This document shows, in pieces, positions 8,423 to 18,681 of a stretch of 50,840 bases of DNA (positions are counted from its first letter, which is position 1; every line of letters starts with the position of its first letter). A program made the translations under genes and the position numbers. Where the stretch lies: the NCBI RefSeq assembly GCF_900101985.1, contig NZ_FNAR01000018.1, positions 1 to 50,840 on the forward strand. The letters are read 5' to 3'. This DNA is from Bhargavaea beijingensis (lineage in GTDB: Bacteria > Bacillota > Bacilli > Bacillales_A > Planococcaceae). The notes under the pieces were generated by a model, which saw only the letters and a program-made list of their open reading frames with translations, did no database searches and was not told the origin of the DNA.

Positions 8423-8707
8423 GTGTTGAAACCACTGGGCGATCGAATCATCATCGAATTGATCGAAGCTGAAGAAACGACTTCGAGCGGAATCGTACTT
8501 CCTGACTCCGCGAAGGAAAAGCCTCAGGAAGGCAAGGTCATCGCAGTCGGCACCGGCCGTTACCTCGACAACGGCACGAAAGTCGGGCTTGAAGTTAAAG
8601 AAGGCGACCGGATCATCTTCTCAAAATATGCCGGCACTGAAGTGAAATACGAAGGGGAAGAGTACCTCATTCTCCGTGAAAACGACGTATTGGCCATCCT
8701 CGGCTGA
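8423..8707 (+). CDS. groES: Co-chaperonin GroES
   Basis: GroES caps the GroEL folding chamber. The 94-residue protein reads [18 protein letters not shown] and ends [11 protein letters not shown], matching Bacillus GroES in length and sequence. I chose the GTG at 8423, because it gives the family N-terminus MLKPLGDR and a GGAGGG sits eight bases upstream; a longer frame from a TTG at 8405 would run through that ribosome site. The mobile loop (residues 17-32, [16 protein letters not shown]) is present. It is cotranscribed with groEL 58 bases downstream. Confidence 0.97.
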   Translation: MLKPLGDRIIIELIEAEETTSSGIVLPDSAKEKPQEGKVIAVGTGRYLDNGTKVGLEVKEGDRIIFSKYAGTEVKYEGEEYLILRENDVLAILG

Positions 8708-8735
8708 GCCGGGCTTGGATGAAACTCTTTAATAA

Positions 8736-10397
<1,662 letters not shown>

Positions 10398-10414
10398 TAA
10401 CCATTTTTAAAAAC

Positions 10415-10455
10415 AAAGCGCCAACTCCGGTTTTACAGGAGTTGGCGCTTTTTGC
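10415..10455 (+). terminator. groESL terminator
   Basis: AAAGCGCCAACTCC (10415-10428) and GGAGTTGGCGCTTT (10438-10451) form a 14-base-pair stem followed by TTTTTG. Confidence 0.93.
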
Positions 10456-10460
10456 AACTC

Positions 10461-10562
10461 GTGATATTCACAACAGAGGGTGAGGACCTGATAGATATGT
10501 TAATGAAAGCATTGGAAGAGGGGCAAAGCATGAATTCAAATGTTTATATAGAAAGTCTATAA
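10461..10562 (+). other. Short unexplained open frame, possible gene remnant
   Basis: A frame opening with GTG at 10461 (or ATG at 10497) runs 33 codons to TAA; it includes TTEGEDLIDMLMKALEEGQ and then SMNSNVYIESL. It reads like a piece of a real protein but has no ribosome site, and nothing matching continues on either side. I do not recognise the family. The rest of the 10456-10690 gap holds no other feature that I can see. Confidence 0.2.
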
Positions 10563-10692
10563 AATTTCATTACGGATGCGTGCTTAGGACCTTTCGGTAG
10601 CAGGACATCTATGAATGGTTTCCATGGCGTTGATCTTTGGAATCCCGGGCTAGCTGGTCCGTCTGTCCGGCCACAACTATGCTAGTAATATG

Positions 10693-10726
10693 AAAAGAGG
10701 CCAACCAGGAGGTTGACCTCTTTTTG
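10693..10726 (-). terminator. Terminator of the SurA-N lipoprotein gene
   Basis: AAAGAGGCCAACC and GGTTGACCTCTTT (10694-10723) form the stem. On the minus strand it is followed by TTTTCATATT. It lies just downstream of the lipoprotein stop at 10736. Confidence 0.85.
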
Positions 10727-10735
10727 TATGATCTT

Positions 10736-11491
10736 TTATATCTTAATATCGATCTTCGCATTTTCCTTCAGCTTATCAACCTGCTGGACAAGTTGTTGCT
10801 GCTGTTTTTGCTGTTGAAGGGATTGTTCGATTTGCGGTTTCATTTCTTCTAGCTTTGGTACTTCTTGATTCGCAGCCTTGCCTTGCTCCGCGAATTGATC
10901 ATAGGTTTGTTTGATTTCTTCATCGGTGATGTCACCTGCCGGCAATTCTTTCTCAACGTACTGTTGAAGTTGAATGTCTTCGGCTATTTGAGCCTTAAGT
11001 GATTTCATGTTCATGCCGGATTGTTCAAGGGCCGCTTCAAATTCTTTTTCTGTCTTGAATTGGGCTTTCACTTCGTCCAGCCGCTTGTTGATATCGTCCT
11101 TTGATGCCTCATAGCCTTTTTTATCCGCCTCTTGCAGGAGAAGTGTTTGTCCGACCAAGCTTTCGATCGTTTGGTTTTTTATTTGCTCTGCCGCTTCTTT
11201 AGAAGTGGGGTCTTGTCCCATTTGCTGCATCTGTCCCTGGGAAGCTGCCAAAGCGCTATTGTATTGGTTTCCTAGAATGTTTTGATCGTTCACTGTGGCA
11301 ACGGTTTTCTTTTCATCGACCTGCTGTGCTTCCAATTTCTTTTGCATGTCTTCCATTTGTTCCTGCTGCGCGGTTTCATCTGTTTTCGTTTGATCTTCAT
11401 TTTTAGCTTGATCGTTTTCTTCATTTCCTCCGCATGCCGCCAGAACTACAGCCAAAAAGCTGGTCATTAATATAGTGGTGAATTTTCTCAT
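10736..11491 (-). CDS. Lipoprotein with SurA N-terminal-type domain (PrsA/SurA-like, no PPIase domain)
   Basis: The 251-residue protein starts at the ATG at 11491, giving MRKFTTILMTSF and then a lipobox (LAVVLAAC, Cys at about 20), so it should be a diacylglyceryl-anchored extracytoplasmic lipoprotein. A Gln/Glu/Lys-rich linker leads to a SurA-N-like helical region (VATVNDQNILGNQYNSAL, then IKNQTIESLVGQTLLLQEAD). The helical tail PKLEEMKPQIEQSLQQQKQQ follows where a parvulin PPIase would normally be inserted. It is therefore likely a chaperone-like exported protein without prolyl isomerase activity. GC content (about 47 percent in a sampled line) is below that of neighbours. It is monocistronic. 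Confidence 0.8.
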   Translation of the reverse strand: MRKFTTILMTSFLAVVLAACGGNEENDQAKNEDQTKTDETAQQEQMEDMQKKLEAQQVDEKKTVATVNDQNILGNQYNSALAASQGQMQQMGQDPTSKEAAEQIKNQTIESLVGQTLLLQEADKKGYEASKDDINKRLDEVKAQFKTEKEFEAALEQSGMNMKSLKAQIAEDIQLQQYVEKELPAGDITDEEIKQTYDQFAEQGKAANQEVPKLEEMKPQIEQSLQQQKQQQQLVQQVDKLKENAKIDIKI

Positions 11492-11717
11492 GAATAACGA
11501 TCCCCTTCCATTAGAGAAGTTTCTCATCTAGTCGCATTATAAAGTAACGCTTACGAAAAAAAAGGCTTTTAGGCGATTCTTAATTCAATTGTAAAAGGAT
11601 TGAAATCCACATTACAGTCAGGGGCCTGTTTATGGAAACCATCCGTTTTCTTAAAAAACGATGGAAGATTCCGTTAGTTCATTATATATTTACTTATAGA
11701 AGGTGAGCAGGAGAAGT

Positions 11718-11879
11718 ATGGAGTCTCACGTAGCCGAAGTTATACGCAACCGGCTGACAGAGTATGATACACGGCCGGGAGTTCCTGCACTCCTTGCCAA
11801 TCAGATGATAATGGCGTCTATAGTCAAACAAATGACAGATACCCCGAGGAGACCATATGGACACGAAGAGAATGATTGA
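11718..11879 (+). CDS. Small 53-residue ORF overlapping the TPR-peptidase gene start
   Basis: ATG at 11718 is preceded by AGGAG with a four-base gap. The frame runs 53 codons, beginning MESHVAEVIRNRLTEYDTRP and ending RRPYGHEEND. Its last 23 bases overlap the start of the large TPR gene at 11857 in another frame, an arrangement that suggests translational coupling. It has no signal peptide, no double-glycine leader motif and no membrane segment. I do not recognise the family. A real small protein is plausible from the ribosome site and coupling, but unproven. Confidence 0.45.
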   Translation: MESHVAEVIRNRLTEYDTRPGVPALLANQMIMASIVKQMTDTPRRPYGHEEND

Positions 11880-14800
11880 ATTGCTGGAGCGGCATCAATA
11901 TCAGGAGGCCATACCCCTTTTTGCGCAAGCGTTCCAAGACCTTGAATCCATCAGACTGTCAACCATCCGAACATTCCTTGACCAGCCCGAGGAAACGATC
12001 GCTGAGCTTCTGGTGATCATGGACACTGCACTGATGGGGCAGTGGGGCAGAATCGCTGCACGTTACAGTTACCGGAAGCTGAAGACGCCGAATGCGCTCA
12101 TCTGGTATTGCCAGGAGTTAATCGATGAACACGAACTGGTCGAAGCGGAAACTCTTTTGAAAAAGCTGGAGACGAGTGACCTGCCCGGCAAAACTGCGGA
12201 AAAACTGTATTCCACGATGGCAGGCCTGCTGGTCCGGATGCGACGATTCAATGAGGCGGCTCACTACTTGGAGAAATACGCCGAACTGACATCGGAGCCC
12301 ATCTCGATCGAGCGGGCTTTTTATCATCTCCATCGGGGGGACTGGACGGAGGCCGTTCAGCTTCTGGAAGAAGGGAAACAGGACAAGAAAAACGGGAATA
12401 TGGCCTATGTCATCCTTGCGCAGCATTACAGTGTGCGGGGGGATTTGGAGCAGGCCGATCGGGTCGTTGAAGAAGGCCTGAACACGTATCCGGGCTTCCC
12501 GAAGCTGCTGGCGGAAAAAGTCAGGATTCTTTACGCCCGGGAGGAATGGTCCCCGATGAGGGAGATCATCAACATGCTCAATGAGATCTCGCCCTATCAC
12601 GATTACCGCAATCTTTTCGGATATTACGAAGCCGTCAGTCTGTATGAAGAACGCAAGTGGGGAGAACTTGAACAGCTTCTCGCTATCCGTCCGGAGATCC
12701 GGAAACAATCGCCTTTCAAGAAGTTCAGCCGCCATAAAGCCCACGCTTCAAAAAAGCTGGCTTACCGGCAAGTTGTCCAGCACTTTAACTACTGTCTGCC
12801 GGCCAGTGCCGAAATGCTCCTCAGTATGTTCTCCACTGAAATCAGCCAGGACGAAATTGCCGAAGCCGTTTTTGAAACGAACGGTTCAAGTGTCTCCAAA
12901 GTCATCCGGTTTTTCAGGAAGAAAGGGTTCCACAGTGTCCTTTTCCATGGAAGTGAAGAACGCTTTAAGAAACTGATTGATTCCGGGGCAGGTGTTTTGA
13001 TCACCATTGACTATCCGGTTGAATCCCATGTCCAGCTCCTCACCGGATATGACGATCATCTTGAAGTATTTACCGTGCAGGATCCGAATTTCCGCGAGTT
13101 GCTGGCTGTGGGTTATGACGAGCTGGACAAGGAATTCGGAAACAACCATGCGTTGTCATTGGCGGTTGTGCCTGCAGGGGAAAAAAACAAGCTCGATTTT
13201 CTGGGCGGAAAGGAGCACGAAATTGCCGGCAGGATGCTGCTTCTTACAGAAAACTGTGACCAGCCGCTGCGGCCTGAAGACACTGAATGGATCATAGCGC
13301 ATCGGGAAAATCCGATTGTTGCGATCTACAGCGTCAAATACCTTTCGGGCATGATTGATGAAAACACGCTGGACGGCATGATTCAAGTTGTCCATCAAGC
13401 GGTCCCAGATCCTGTTTACCGGAGTCTGATCATTGCACTGGCCTTTGTCCAGGCCAATAAGGAAGAGATGGCGGGAAAAGCGCTGGACGGTTTGGCAGGC
13501 GTCTCGCAAAATCCGACCTACTGGTATCTGCAGGGGAGAGTCAGTGCTGATCAAGGGGAGTTTCAACAAGCTGCCGTGGAGTTCCGCAGGGCGGCCGAAC
13601 TGGAACCGACGGATTACACGCTCTGGTCCTATCAGGCCATCTCCGTTTCCCATGCCGGCGATTTTCCTGAAGGGCTGCGGCTTTCCGGGATTGCCCTTGA
13701 TATGAACGGGGATGATGACTTTGTACTGGTCAATCACGGCTTGATCCTGTTTGATGCAGGACGGCATGAGGAAGCCAGGCGGTATTTGGCTAAAGCCCTC
13801 CGGAATAAAAAAGAAAGCGCCCATATCTGGTATGAAAGAGCCAATTGCGATATCCGGCTTGAGAGGTTCCATCAAGCCGAAAGAGGTTTCAACGTTGCCA
13901 TTTCCCTGAAGCCGGACTACCCTGAACCTTACCGGGAACTCGCTCGGATGTATGAAGTACATGAAGGTGCGGAAGCCGCCGAAGCAGTCCTCAGAAAAGG
14001 CCTGGCAGCAACAGGAGATTCGTATCTTCTGCTCATGGAATTGGGGGAGCTTGGCGAACGTTCAAAGAAGATTGAACTGGCCCGGTGTTGTTATACGAAA
14101 GCATCGGAAATGGACCCTGAAGAGCCGCAGGCTTGGATGGGCCTGGCATCGCTCGGAATGGAAGAAGGAAACCTCAATGAATTCTTTGTGACCATGAACA
14201 GGCTGAAGGAACGTTTCGGCGAACGTCCCGACTTCTTGATTAATGGAGGAAAGTTGATCTGGGAAGCTGCGGGACAGTCGGAGGATCAGGAGAAATACAT
14301 GGAGCAGGGGCTATCTTTCATGGAAAAAGGCATCCGGATGGCCGGAACGAATCTTGGAGAGGCGCTTGAAATCTATGGCGATCTGATTCAGAACTCCCCT
14401 TATTGCAGGAGGGGGATCCGGTTCCTTGAAGGCCAGTTGAGCGGGAAAGAGGACAATCGCCTGTATCTTCTCTATGCAGGCATCCTCCATGGGGAAAGGG
14501 GCAATTACGGAAAGGCGACGAACGACCTGAACAAGGCACTGAAACTCAAAGAGGACACCCTGACCCTGTACAGTCTCGGGGACATCCATTTCAGGATGGA
14601 AGATTATGAACAGGCAACCGGCTACTTTAAGCGGGCTCTCGAGATTGAACCTGCCTGCGAGCAGGCCTTGCTGGGCATGGCCTCCGTTGCCAGCCAGTCG
14701 GAAAACCGGCAAGAAGAGCTTCATTATTTATTGGAAGCGTTCCATGTCAATCCCTATTCCATTCCGATGGAAGCGACCGCCGAACTGATGGATCACGAAC

Positions 14801-16032
14801 AGCTTAAACAGTTCCTGGATCAGATTCAAAACCTGAATAGGAAAAAGTTCGATAAAGCCTTCCTGTATGATAGTATGGCGATCATTTACGGGAAACTCGG
14901 CCAATTGGATCAGGAAGGAAAGCATCTGGCCAAGGCATTGGAAGCTTCACCCGAAATGCCGCAACTGCTCCATCATCAGGCAAAGTTCCTGTTCAGGAAG
15001 GGAGAGCAAAAGCAGGCCCGGAAGCTTCTCATGGAGTTAATCGGAAGTCATGTCGACCAGCGGGAATTGTACGAAACGCTTATTGAATTCTACGGAAAAT
15101 CCGCCCGGCTCAAAAATCAGATCGGGTCACTGAAGCTTTCAAAACAGGAGAAAAGCATCGCTTACATGAATAGTGCCGCCGCTTTTGAAAAAGTGGCCCT
15201 CCCGATGCTGGGCGAGCAGTCCGGCGAAGGAAAACAAGGCGTCTTCACAAAGTGGATCGGGGCTACAAAAACCACTCTGCAGTTGGGCTTCTTGATCGAC
15301 CTTTATGAAACCGCCATTAAGATGGACCGGGATAATCTGGAGGCCGCCGCCTGGTTTGCAGACTTTTATATGGCGGTCTTCCTGGTCGGCGACGCCATCA
15401 AGGTCCTTGAGGATGCACTTGCCCACCGTTGGGATGACGACCTTGCCTATAAGCTTGTTTTGTTGTATATCCATGAGCAGGAGACATTCAGTGAGAAGAA
15501 GCGGGAGCGGCATCTGTCGAAGGCGCAGTCTCTATTGGATAAGCTGCAAAGCCGTTATAAAGAACCGGACTATTTATTCCAGCTTGGGTTCTCCTCGTTG
15601 CTGCAGGAAAATTACCCAAAGGCTGAAGAAGCTTTTCTTGAATGCTTAAAGCTGGATCCTGAAACCGGGAATATCCACTTTTTCCTCGGTAAAGTATATG
15701 CGGAAATGGAGCAATATCCGAAAGCGGAGCAGGAGCTGAAGCAGGCCATTGAGTTGGCTCCGGGAGACCCGGATGCATGGAATGAGCTCGGAATCGTGTA
15801 TCGGCTACAGGGAAAGACCGACGAAGCACTGGAATGTGCCGATCAGGCGGTTGCCATTCAGCCGGACGATCTGTTTGTCCAATACAACCGGGCTTGTTAT
15901 CTCGCGGTGCTTGGACGTTTCGAAGAGTCGTCCCGGCAGCTAAAACAGGTTTTCGAACGGGACGAAGATGGGTACTTCCAGGAGCTCTCTTCCGAAGACG
16001 AAGATCTGGAACCGTTAAAAAGTGTGTTATGA
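11857..16032 (+). CDS. Giant TPR protein with embedded C39-like cysteine peptidase domain
   Basis: The 1391-residue protein is cytoplasmic by appearance, with no signal peptide or membrane helix. Residues 1-300 are TPR-like helical repeats. A papain-fold, C39-like domain then covers about 300-440, with Q308, C313 (HFNYCLPASAEMLL), H391 (ESHVQLLTGYDD) and D409 (VQDPN) in the spacing expected of a peptidase C39 triad. About 900 residues of further TPRs follow, many with canonical A-x-x-x-Y-x-K-A-L blocks (GNYGKATNDLNKALKL; NYPKAEEAFLECLKL). The combination suggests that the TPR superhelix presents substrates or partners to a cysteine peptidase, or that the domain is a binding module. Substrate unknown. 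A terminator follows. Confidence 0.85.
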   Translation: MDTKRMIELLERHQYQEAIPLFAQAFQDLESIRLSTIRTFLDQPEETIAELLVIMDTALMGQWGRIAARYSYRKLKTPNALIWYCQELIDEHELVEAETLLKKLETSDLPGKTAEKLYSTMAGLLVRMRRFNEAAHYLEKYAELTSEPISIERAFYHLHRGDWTEAVQLLEEGKQDKKNGNMAYVILAQHYSVRGDLEQADRVVEEGLNTYPGFPKLLAEKVRILYAREEWSPMREIINMLNEISPYHDYRNLFGYYEAVSLYEERKWGELEQLLAIRPEIRKQSPFKKFSRHKAHASKKLAYRQVVQHFNYCLPASAEMLLSMFSTEISQDEIAEAVFETNGSSVSKVIRFFRKKGFHSVLFHGSEERFKKLIDSGAGVLITIDYPVESHVQLLTGYDDHLEVFTVQDPNFRELLAVGYDELDKEFGNNHALSLAVVPAGEKNKLDFLGGKEHEIAGRMLLLTENCDQPLRPEDTEWIIAHRENPIVAIYSVKYLSGMIDENTLDGMIQVVHQAVPDPVYRSLIIALAFVQANKEEMAGKALDGLAGVSQNPTYWYLQGRVSADQGEFQQAAVEFRRAAELEPTDYTLWSYQAISVSHAGDFPEGLRLSGIALDMNGDDDFVLVNHGLILFDAGRHEEARRYLAKALRNKKESAHIWYERANCDIRLERFHQAERGFNVAISLKPDYPEPYRELARMYEVHEGAEAAEAVLRKGLAATGDSYLLLMELGELGERSKKIELARCCYTKASEMDPEEPQAWMGLASLGMEEGNLNEFFVTMNRLKERFGERPDFLINGGKLIWEAAGQSEDQEKYMEQGLSFMEKGIRMAGTNLGEALEIYGDLIQNSPYCRRGIRFLEGQLSGKEDNRLYLLYAGILHGERGNYGKATNDLNKALKLKEDTLTLYSLGDIHFRMEDYEQATGYFKRALEIEPACEQALLGMASVASQSENRQEELHYLLEAFHVNPYSIPMEATAELMDHEQLKQFLDQIQNLNRKKFDKAFLYDSMAIIYGKLGQLDQEGKHLAKALEASPEMPQLLHHQAKFLFRKGEQKQARKLLMELIGSHVDQRELYETLIEFYGKSARLKNQIGSLKLSKQEKSIAYMNSAAAFEKVALPMLGEQSGEGKQGVFTKWIGATKTTLQLGFLIDLYETAIKMDRDNLEAAAWFADFYMAVFLVGDAIKVLEDALAHRWDDDLAYKLVLLYIHEQETFSEKKRERHLSKAQSLLDKLQSRYKEPDYLFQLGFSSLLQENYPKAEEAFLECLKLDPETGNIHFFLGKVYAEMEQYPKAEQELKQAIELAPGDPDAWNELGIVYRLQGKTDEALECADQAVAIQPDDLFVQYNRACYLAVLGRFEESSRQLKQVFERDEDGYFQELSSEDEDLEPLKSVL

Positions 16033-16120
16033 CGTTCTTATCACTGGTCCTGGCGGCGCTGCTTTTCCGTCTGCCATGAATGCGGACCATTTGAGAAAGC
16101 TCCTGCCTATGCGGCAATTA

Positions 16121-16156
16121 GATGACTCCGGTACTGAGCCGGGGTCATCTTTTTTT
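16121..16156 (+). terminator. Terminator of the TPR-peptidase gene
   Basis: GATGACTCCGG (16121-16131) pairs with CCGGGGTCATC (ending 16149), then TTTTTTT. It lies about 90 bases after the stop. Confidence 0.88.
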
Positions 16157-16220
16157 AGGTTTCATTGAAATCGGCGGTTGCTGAACTCGTAAATGTACCA
16201 GCTGCTTGAGCACATCGAAG

Positions 16221-16303
16221 GTGTGACATCTGATCTGTCACATGGAGGACCACAAACCCCCGAACCGGGACTTTTTTCAAAAATGTCCGTCGTTCGGGGG
16301 TCC
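16221..16303. other. Two hairpins in the hpaB1 upstream region
   Basis: GTGTGACAT/GTCACAT (16221-16242) is a small hairpin. ACCCCCGAAC (16256-16265) pairs with GTTCGGGGGT (16292-16301), with an inner GGAC/GTCC step and a T-rich loop. Both lie upstream of the predicted hpaB1 promoter, so they are not part of its leader; the second could be a secondary terminator for the TPR gene. Function uncertain. Confidence 0.4.
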
Positions 16304-16356
16304 GTTCATCATCAGATACCAGGCCTTATTACTAGTTAAATCCGCCCCACTACCCA

Positions 16357-16386
16357 TTGACGATGATAATCATTATCAGTTAAAGT
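16357..16386 (+). promoter_or_regulatory. Promoter with perfect Fur box upstream of hpaB1
   Basis: TGATAATCATTATCA at 16364-16378 is an exact 7-1-7 Fur box. It fills the spacer between TTGACG (16357-16362) and a weak -10 (TAAAGT, 16381-16386), so bound Fur would block RNA polymerase. The half-sites differ from PerR (TTATAAT) and Zur (TCGTAAT) consensus. This predicts induction of the downstream monooxygenase gene when iron is scarce. Confidence 0.85.
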
Positions 16387-16419
16387 GATGGTGTTCATTA
16401 GTATGAGGGGGTTTTAAGA

Positions 16420-17970
16420 ATGGTAGTGGGTCAGAAGGAAACAGTGAAAGCACCGCTGACGGGCGCAGAATATCTGGAAAGTTTGAAAGACGGCAGAGAA
16501 GTTTGGCTTCATGGAGAAAAAGTTGATGATGTGACCACTCATCCGGCATTCCGCAACAGTGCCCGTTCTATTGCAAGGTTATATGATGCCCTGCATGATC
16601 CGAAGTACAAAGATATTTTGACGAGAGAAACCGACACCGGAAGTGGCGGATATACACAGCGCTTTTTTCAACTGGACAAAAGTCCGGCCGAATTGCTGAA
16701 AACCAGAGATGCAATCGCCGAATGGTCCAGACTTACTTATGGACAAATGGGCAGATCACCGGATTACAAAGCTTCATTTTTAGCAACCTTGGGCGCAAAC
16801 CCTGAGTATTACGGGGAATATGCAGACAATGCGAGAAGATGGTACAAAGAAGCGCAAGAAAAAAACTGGTTTTTCAACCATGCGATTGTCAATCCGCCGG
16901 TTGACCGGGACAAGCCGATGGATGAAGTGAGTGATGTATTTGTTCATAAAGTGGGCGAAACGGATGAAGGGATTTTAGTCAGCGGTGCAAAGATGGTTGC
17001 AACGGGTTCGGCACTTACAAACTATAACTTTATCGCAAATAACGGGACAGTCCCGATTCCAAGTGAAGAGTTTGCGCTTGTGTTTATTGCGGATATGTCC
17101 ACACCGGGCATTAAACTCATCAGCCGTCCATCGTATGAATTTAACGCGGCAGTTACAGGAAGCCCATTCGACTATCCGCTTAGCAGCCGATTTGACGAGA
17201 ATGATACGGTTATTGTGTTTGATCGTGCGCTGATTCCATGGGAGAACCTCCTCATTAATGGGGATATTGAGAAGGCGAATAGCTTTTTCTCTGAAAGTGG
17301 ATTCCTTCACCGCTTTACTTTTCACGGAGTGACGCGACTGGCCGTTAAACTTGATTTCATATCAGGCTTATTGATCAAAGCGTTAAAAGCAAATGGTACG
17401 GATAAATTCCGCGGAGTACAGGCAAATATCGGAGAAGTGATTGCGTATCGAAATATGTTCTGGGCGATGAGTGACGCGATGGCCTTAAATCCGAATGAAG
17501 GTGCAAAAGGCACAGTTTTGCCTAATCTTGACTATGGACTTTCCTATCGGGTATTCATGTCGGATGGCTGGCCGAGAGTGAAAGACATCATTGAAAAGAT
17601 CGTAGCAGGAAGTCTGATCGTCCATCCTTCCAGTACAAACGATTTCAATCATCCGGAACTGCGTCCTTACATTGATAAATTGTATCGGGGTTCAAATAAT
17701 ATTGATGCAGTAGAGAAAATCAAAGTGATTAAATTGCTATGGGATGCAATAGGGACGGAATTTGGCGGCCGCCATGAATTGTACGAACGAAATTATGCAG
17801 GAAATAACGAAAGTATTCGTTTGGAGAACTTGTTTATGGCTCAAGCAACTGGACAAGCGGAAGATTTCGAGAAATTCGCCCAAGAATGTATGGACGATTA
17901 CGACCTGGCGGGCTGGGTGAATCCAACTTGGATCAATCCTGGTGATGTCAGTGTCACATTAAAGAAATAA
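16420..17970 (+). CDS. 4-hydroxyphenylacetate 3-hydroxylase (HpaB) family flavin monooxygenase 1
   Basis: This is a 516-residue HpaB-type, two-component FADH2-dependent monooxygenase, with an acyl-CoA dehydrogenase-like fold. HpaB_N runs from LTGAEYLESLKDGREVWL; the active-site region contains TYGQMGRSPDYKASF, HAIVNPPVDRD and DRALIPWENLLI; the C-terminal HpaB domain follows. Such enzymes hydroxylate phenols ortho to the OH and need a separate flavin reductase, which is not in the window. A GAGGGGG ribosome site precedes the ATG. Sampled GC is about 45 percent against roughly 55 percent nearby, a sign of transfer. The Fur box upstream is unusual for a catabolic enzyme and could point to catechol chemistry under iron limitation. 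Confidence 0.87.
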   Translation: MVVGQKETVKAPLTGAEYLESLKDGREVWLHGEKVDDVTTHPAFRNSARSIARLYDALHDPKYKDILTRETDTGSGGYTQRFFQLDKSPAELLKTRDAIAEWSRLTYGQMGRSPDYKASFLATLGANPEYYGEYADNARRWYKEAQEKNWFFNHAIVNPPVDRDKPMDEVSDVFVHKVGETDEGILVSGAKMVATGSALTNYNFIANNGTVPIPSEEFALVFIADMSTPGIKLISRPSYEFNAAVTGSPFDYPLSSRFDENDTVIVFDRALIPWENLLINGDIEKANSFFSESGFLHRFTFHGVTRLAVKLDFISGLLIKALKANGTDKFRGVQANIGEVIAYRNMFWAMSDAMALNPNEGAKGTVLPNLDYGLSYRVFMSDGWPRVKDIIEKIVAGSLIVHPSSTNDFNHPELRPYIDKLYRGSNNIDAVEKIKVIKLLWDAIGTEFGGRHELYERNYAGNNESIRLENLFMAQATGQAEDFEKFAQECMDDYDLAGWVNPTWINPGDVSVTLKK

Positions 17971-18044
17971 AGCATGGTATCCATTGCCGCCAACCCATGT
18001 ATTGCGTAACAAAGCAGGGGAAGTCCCCGGCGCATAGGGCTCAT

Positions 18045-18089
18045 GAGGCTTCTCAGTTGTTGTGCCAACGACTGGGAGGCTTCTTTTTT
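18045..18089 (+). terminator. hpaB1 terminator
   Basis: GAGGCTTCTCAGTTGTTG (18045-18062) pairs along all 18 bases, allowing G-U pairs, with CAACGACTGGGAGGCTTC (18066-18083), then TTTTTTG. Confidence 0.92.
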
Positions 18090-18166
18090 GGCGTTTCTGC
18101 TATAATCGAAGGTGAGTGGAGTCGGACTTTTCAAAACACTCGTTCCTGCAGAAGGAGGGGGACCAC

Positions 18167-18652
18167 ATGGAAATCATCTATTTCGCAGGCGGATGTCTAT
18201 GGGGCGTGCTGGCTTTTATCAAAACCTTGCCTGGAGTGAAGTTTACGGAAGCGGGAAGGGCCAATGGGACAAGCCATACACTGGATGGCGAGTACGATGG
18301 GTATGCCGAGTGTGTGAAAACAGGATTTGATCCGGCGGAGGTTACCGTCAGAGAACTGATGGGGTATTTCTTTGAAATCATCGATCCGTACAGCCTGAAT
18401 CGACAAGGACAGGATGTAGGGGAGAAATACAGAACAGGCGTGTACAGTGAACAGGAAAAGCATCTGAAGGAAGCAAAAGCATTCCTCGGTGAACGGAGTG
18501 ATTCCGGCCGCATCGTTGTCGAAGTGCTGCCCCTGACCAACTATGTGAGAAGTGCAGAAGAACACCAGGATCGGCTGGCCAGATATCCGGGCGATTATTG
18601 CCATATCCCTGGTGAAATCTTATGCCGATATGTAAAAGAACCCCCCCGGTGA
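18167..18652 (+). CDS. Divergent peptide methionine sulfoxide reductase MsrA
   Basis: This 161-residue protein is recognisably MsrA, which reduces methionine-S-sulfoxide in proteins. The catalytic block is FAGGCLWG (Cys10; GCFWG in most members). YFFEIIDPYSLNRQGQDVG and YRTGVYSEQE correspond to the family's F-W..HDPT..N.QG.D.G and YRS.I blocks, but with DPY replacing the usual DPT. The typical Y.GG block is also altered (EAGRANGTSHTLDGEYDGYAE). GAAGGAGGGGG just upstream supports the ATG at 18167. It is a sequence-divergent subfamily and I am less sure of substrate than of fold. It is convergent with the hpaB2 operon. Confidence 0.82.
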   Translation: MEIIYFAGGCLWGVLAFIKTLPGVKFTEAGRANGTSHTLDGEYDGYAECVKTGFDPAEVTVRELMGYFFEIIDPYSLNRQGQDVGEKYRTGVYSEQEKHLKEAKAFLGERSDSGRIVVEVLPLTNYVRSAEEHQDRLARYPGDYCHIPGEILCRYVKEPPR

Positions 18653-18681
18653 CCAGAAATGGTGACCAAGGGAGCTTGAAA

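Noticed and set aside
10462-10478. Rex operator (TTGTGAATATCAC on the minus strand)
   Set aside because: Only one half matches TTGTGAA; the other half is degenerate, and no promoter is placed with it.
11857-16032. Bacteriocin processing and export system
   Set aside because: There is a C39-like domain but no ABC exporter, and the small upstream ORF has no double-glycine leader.
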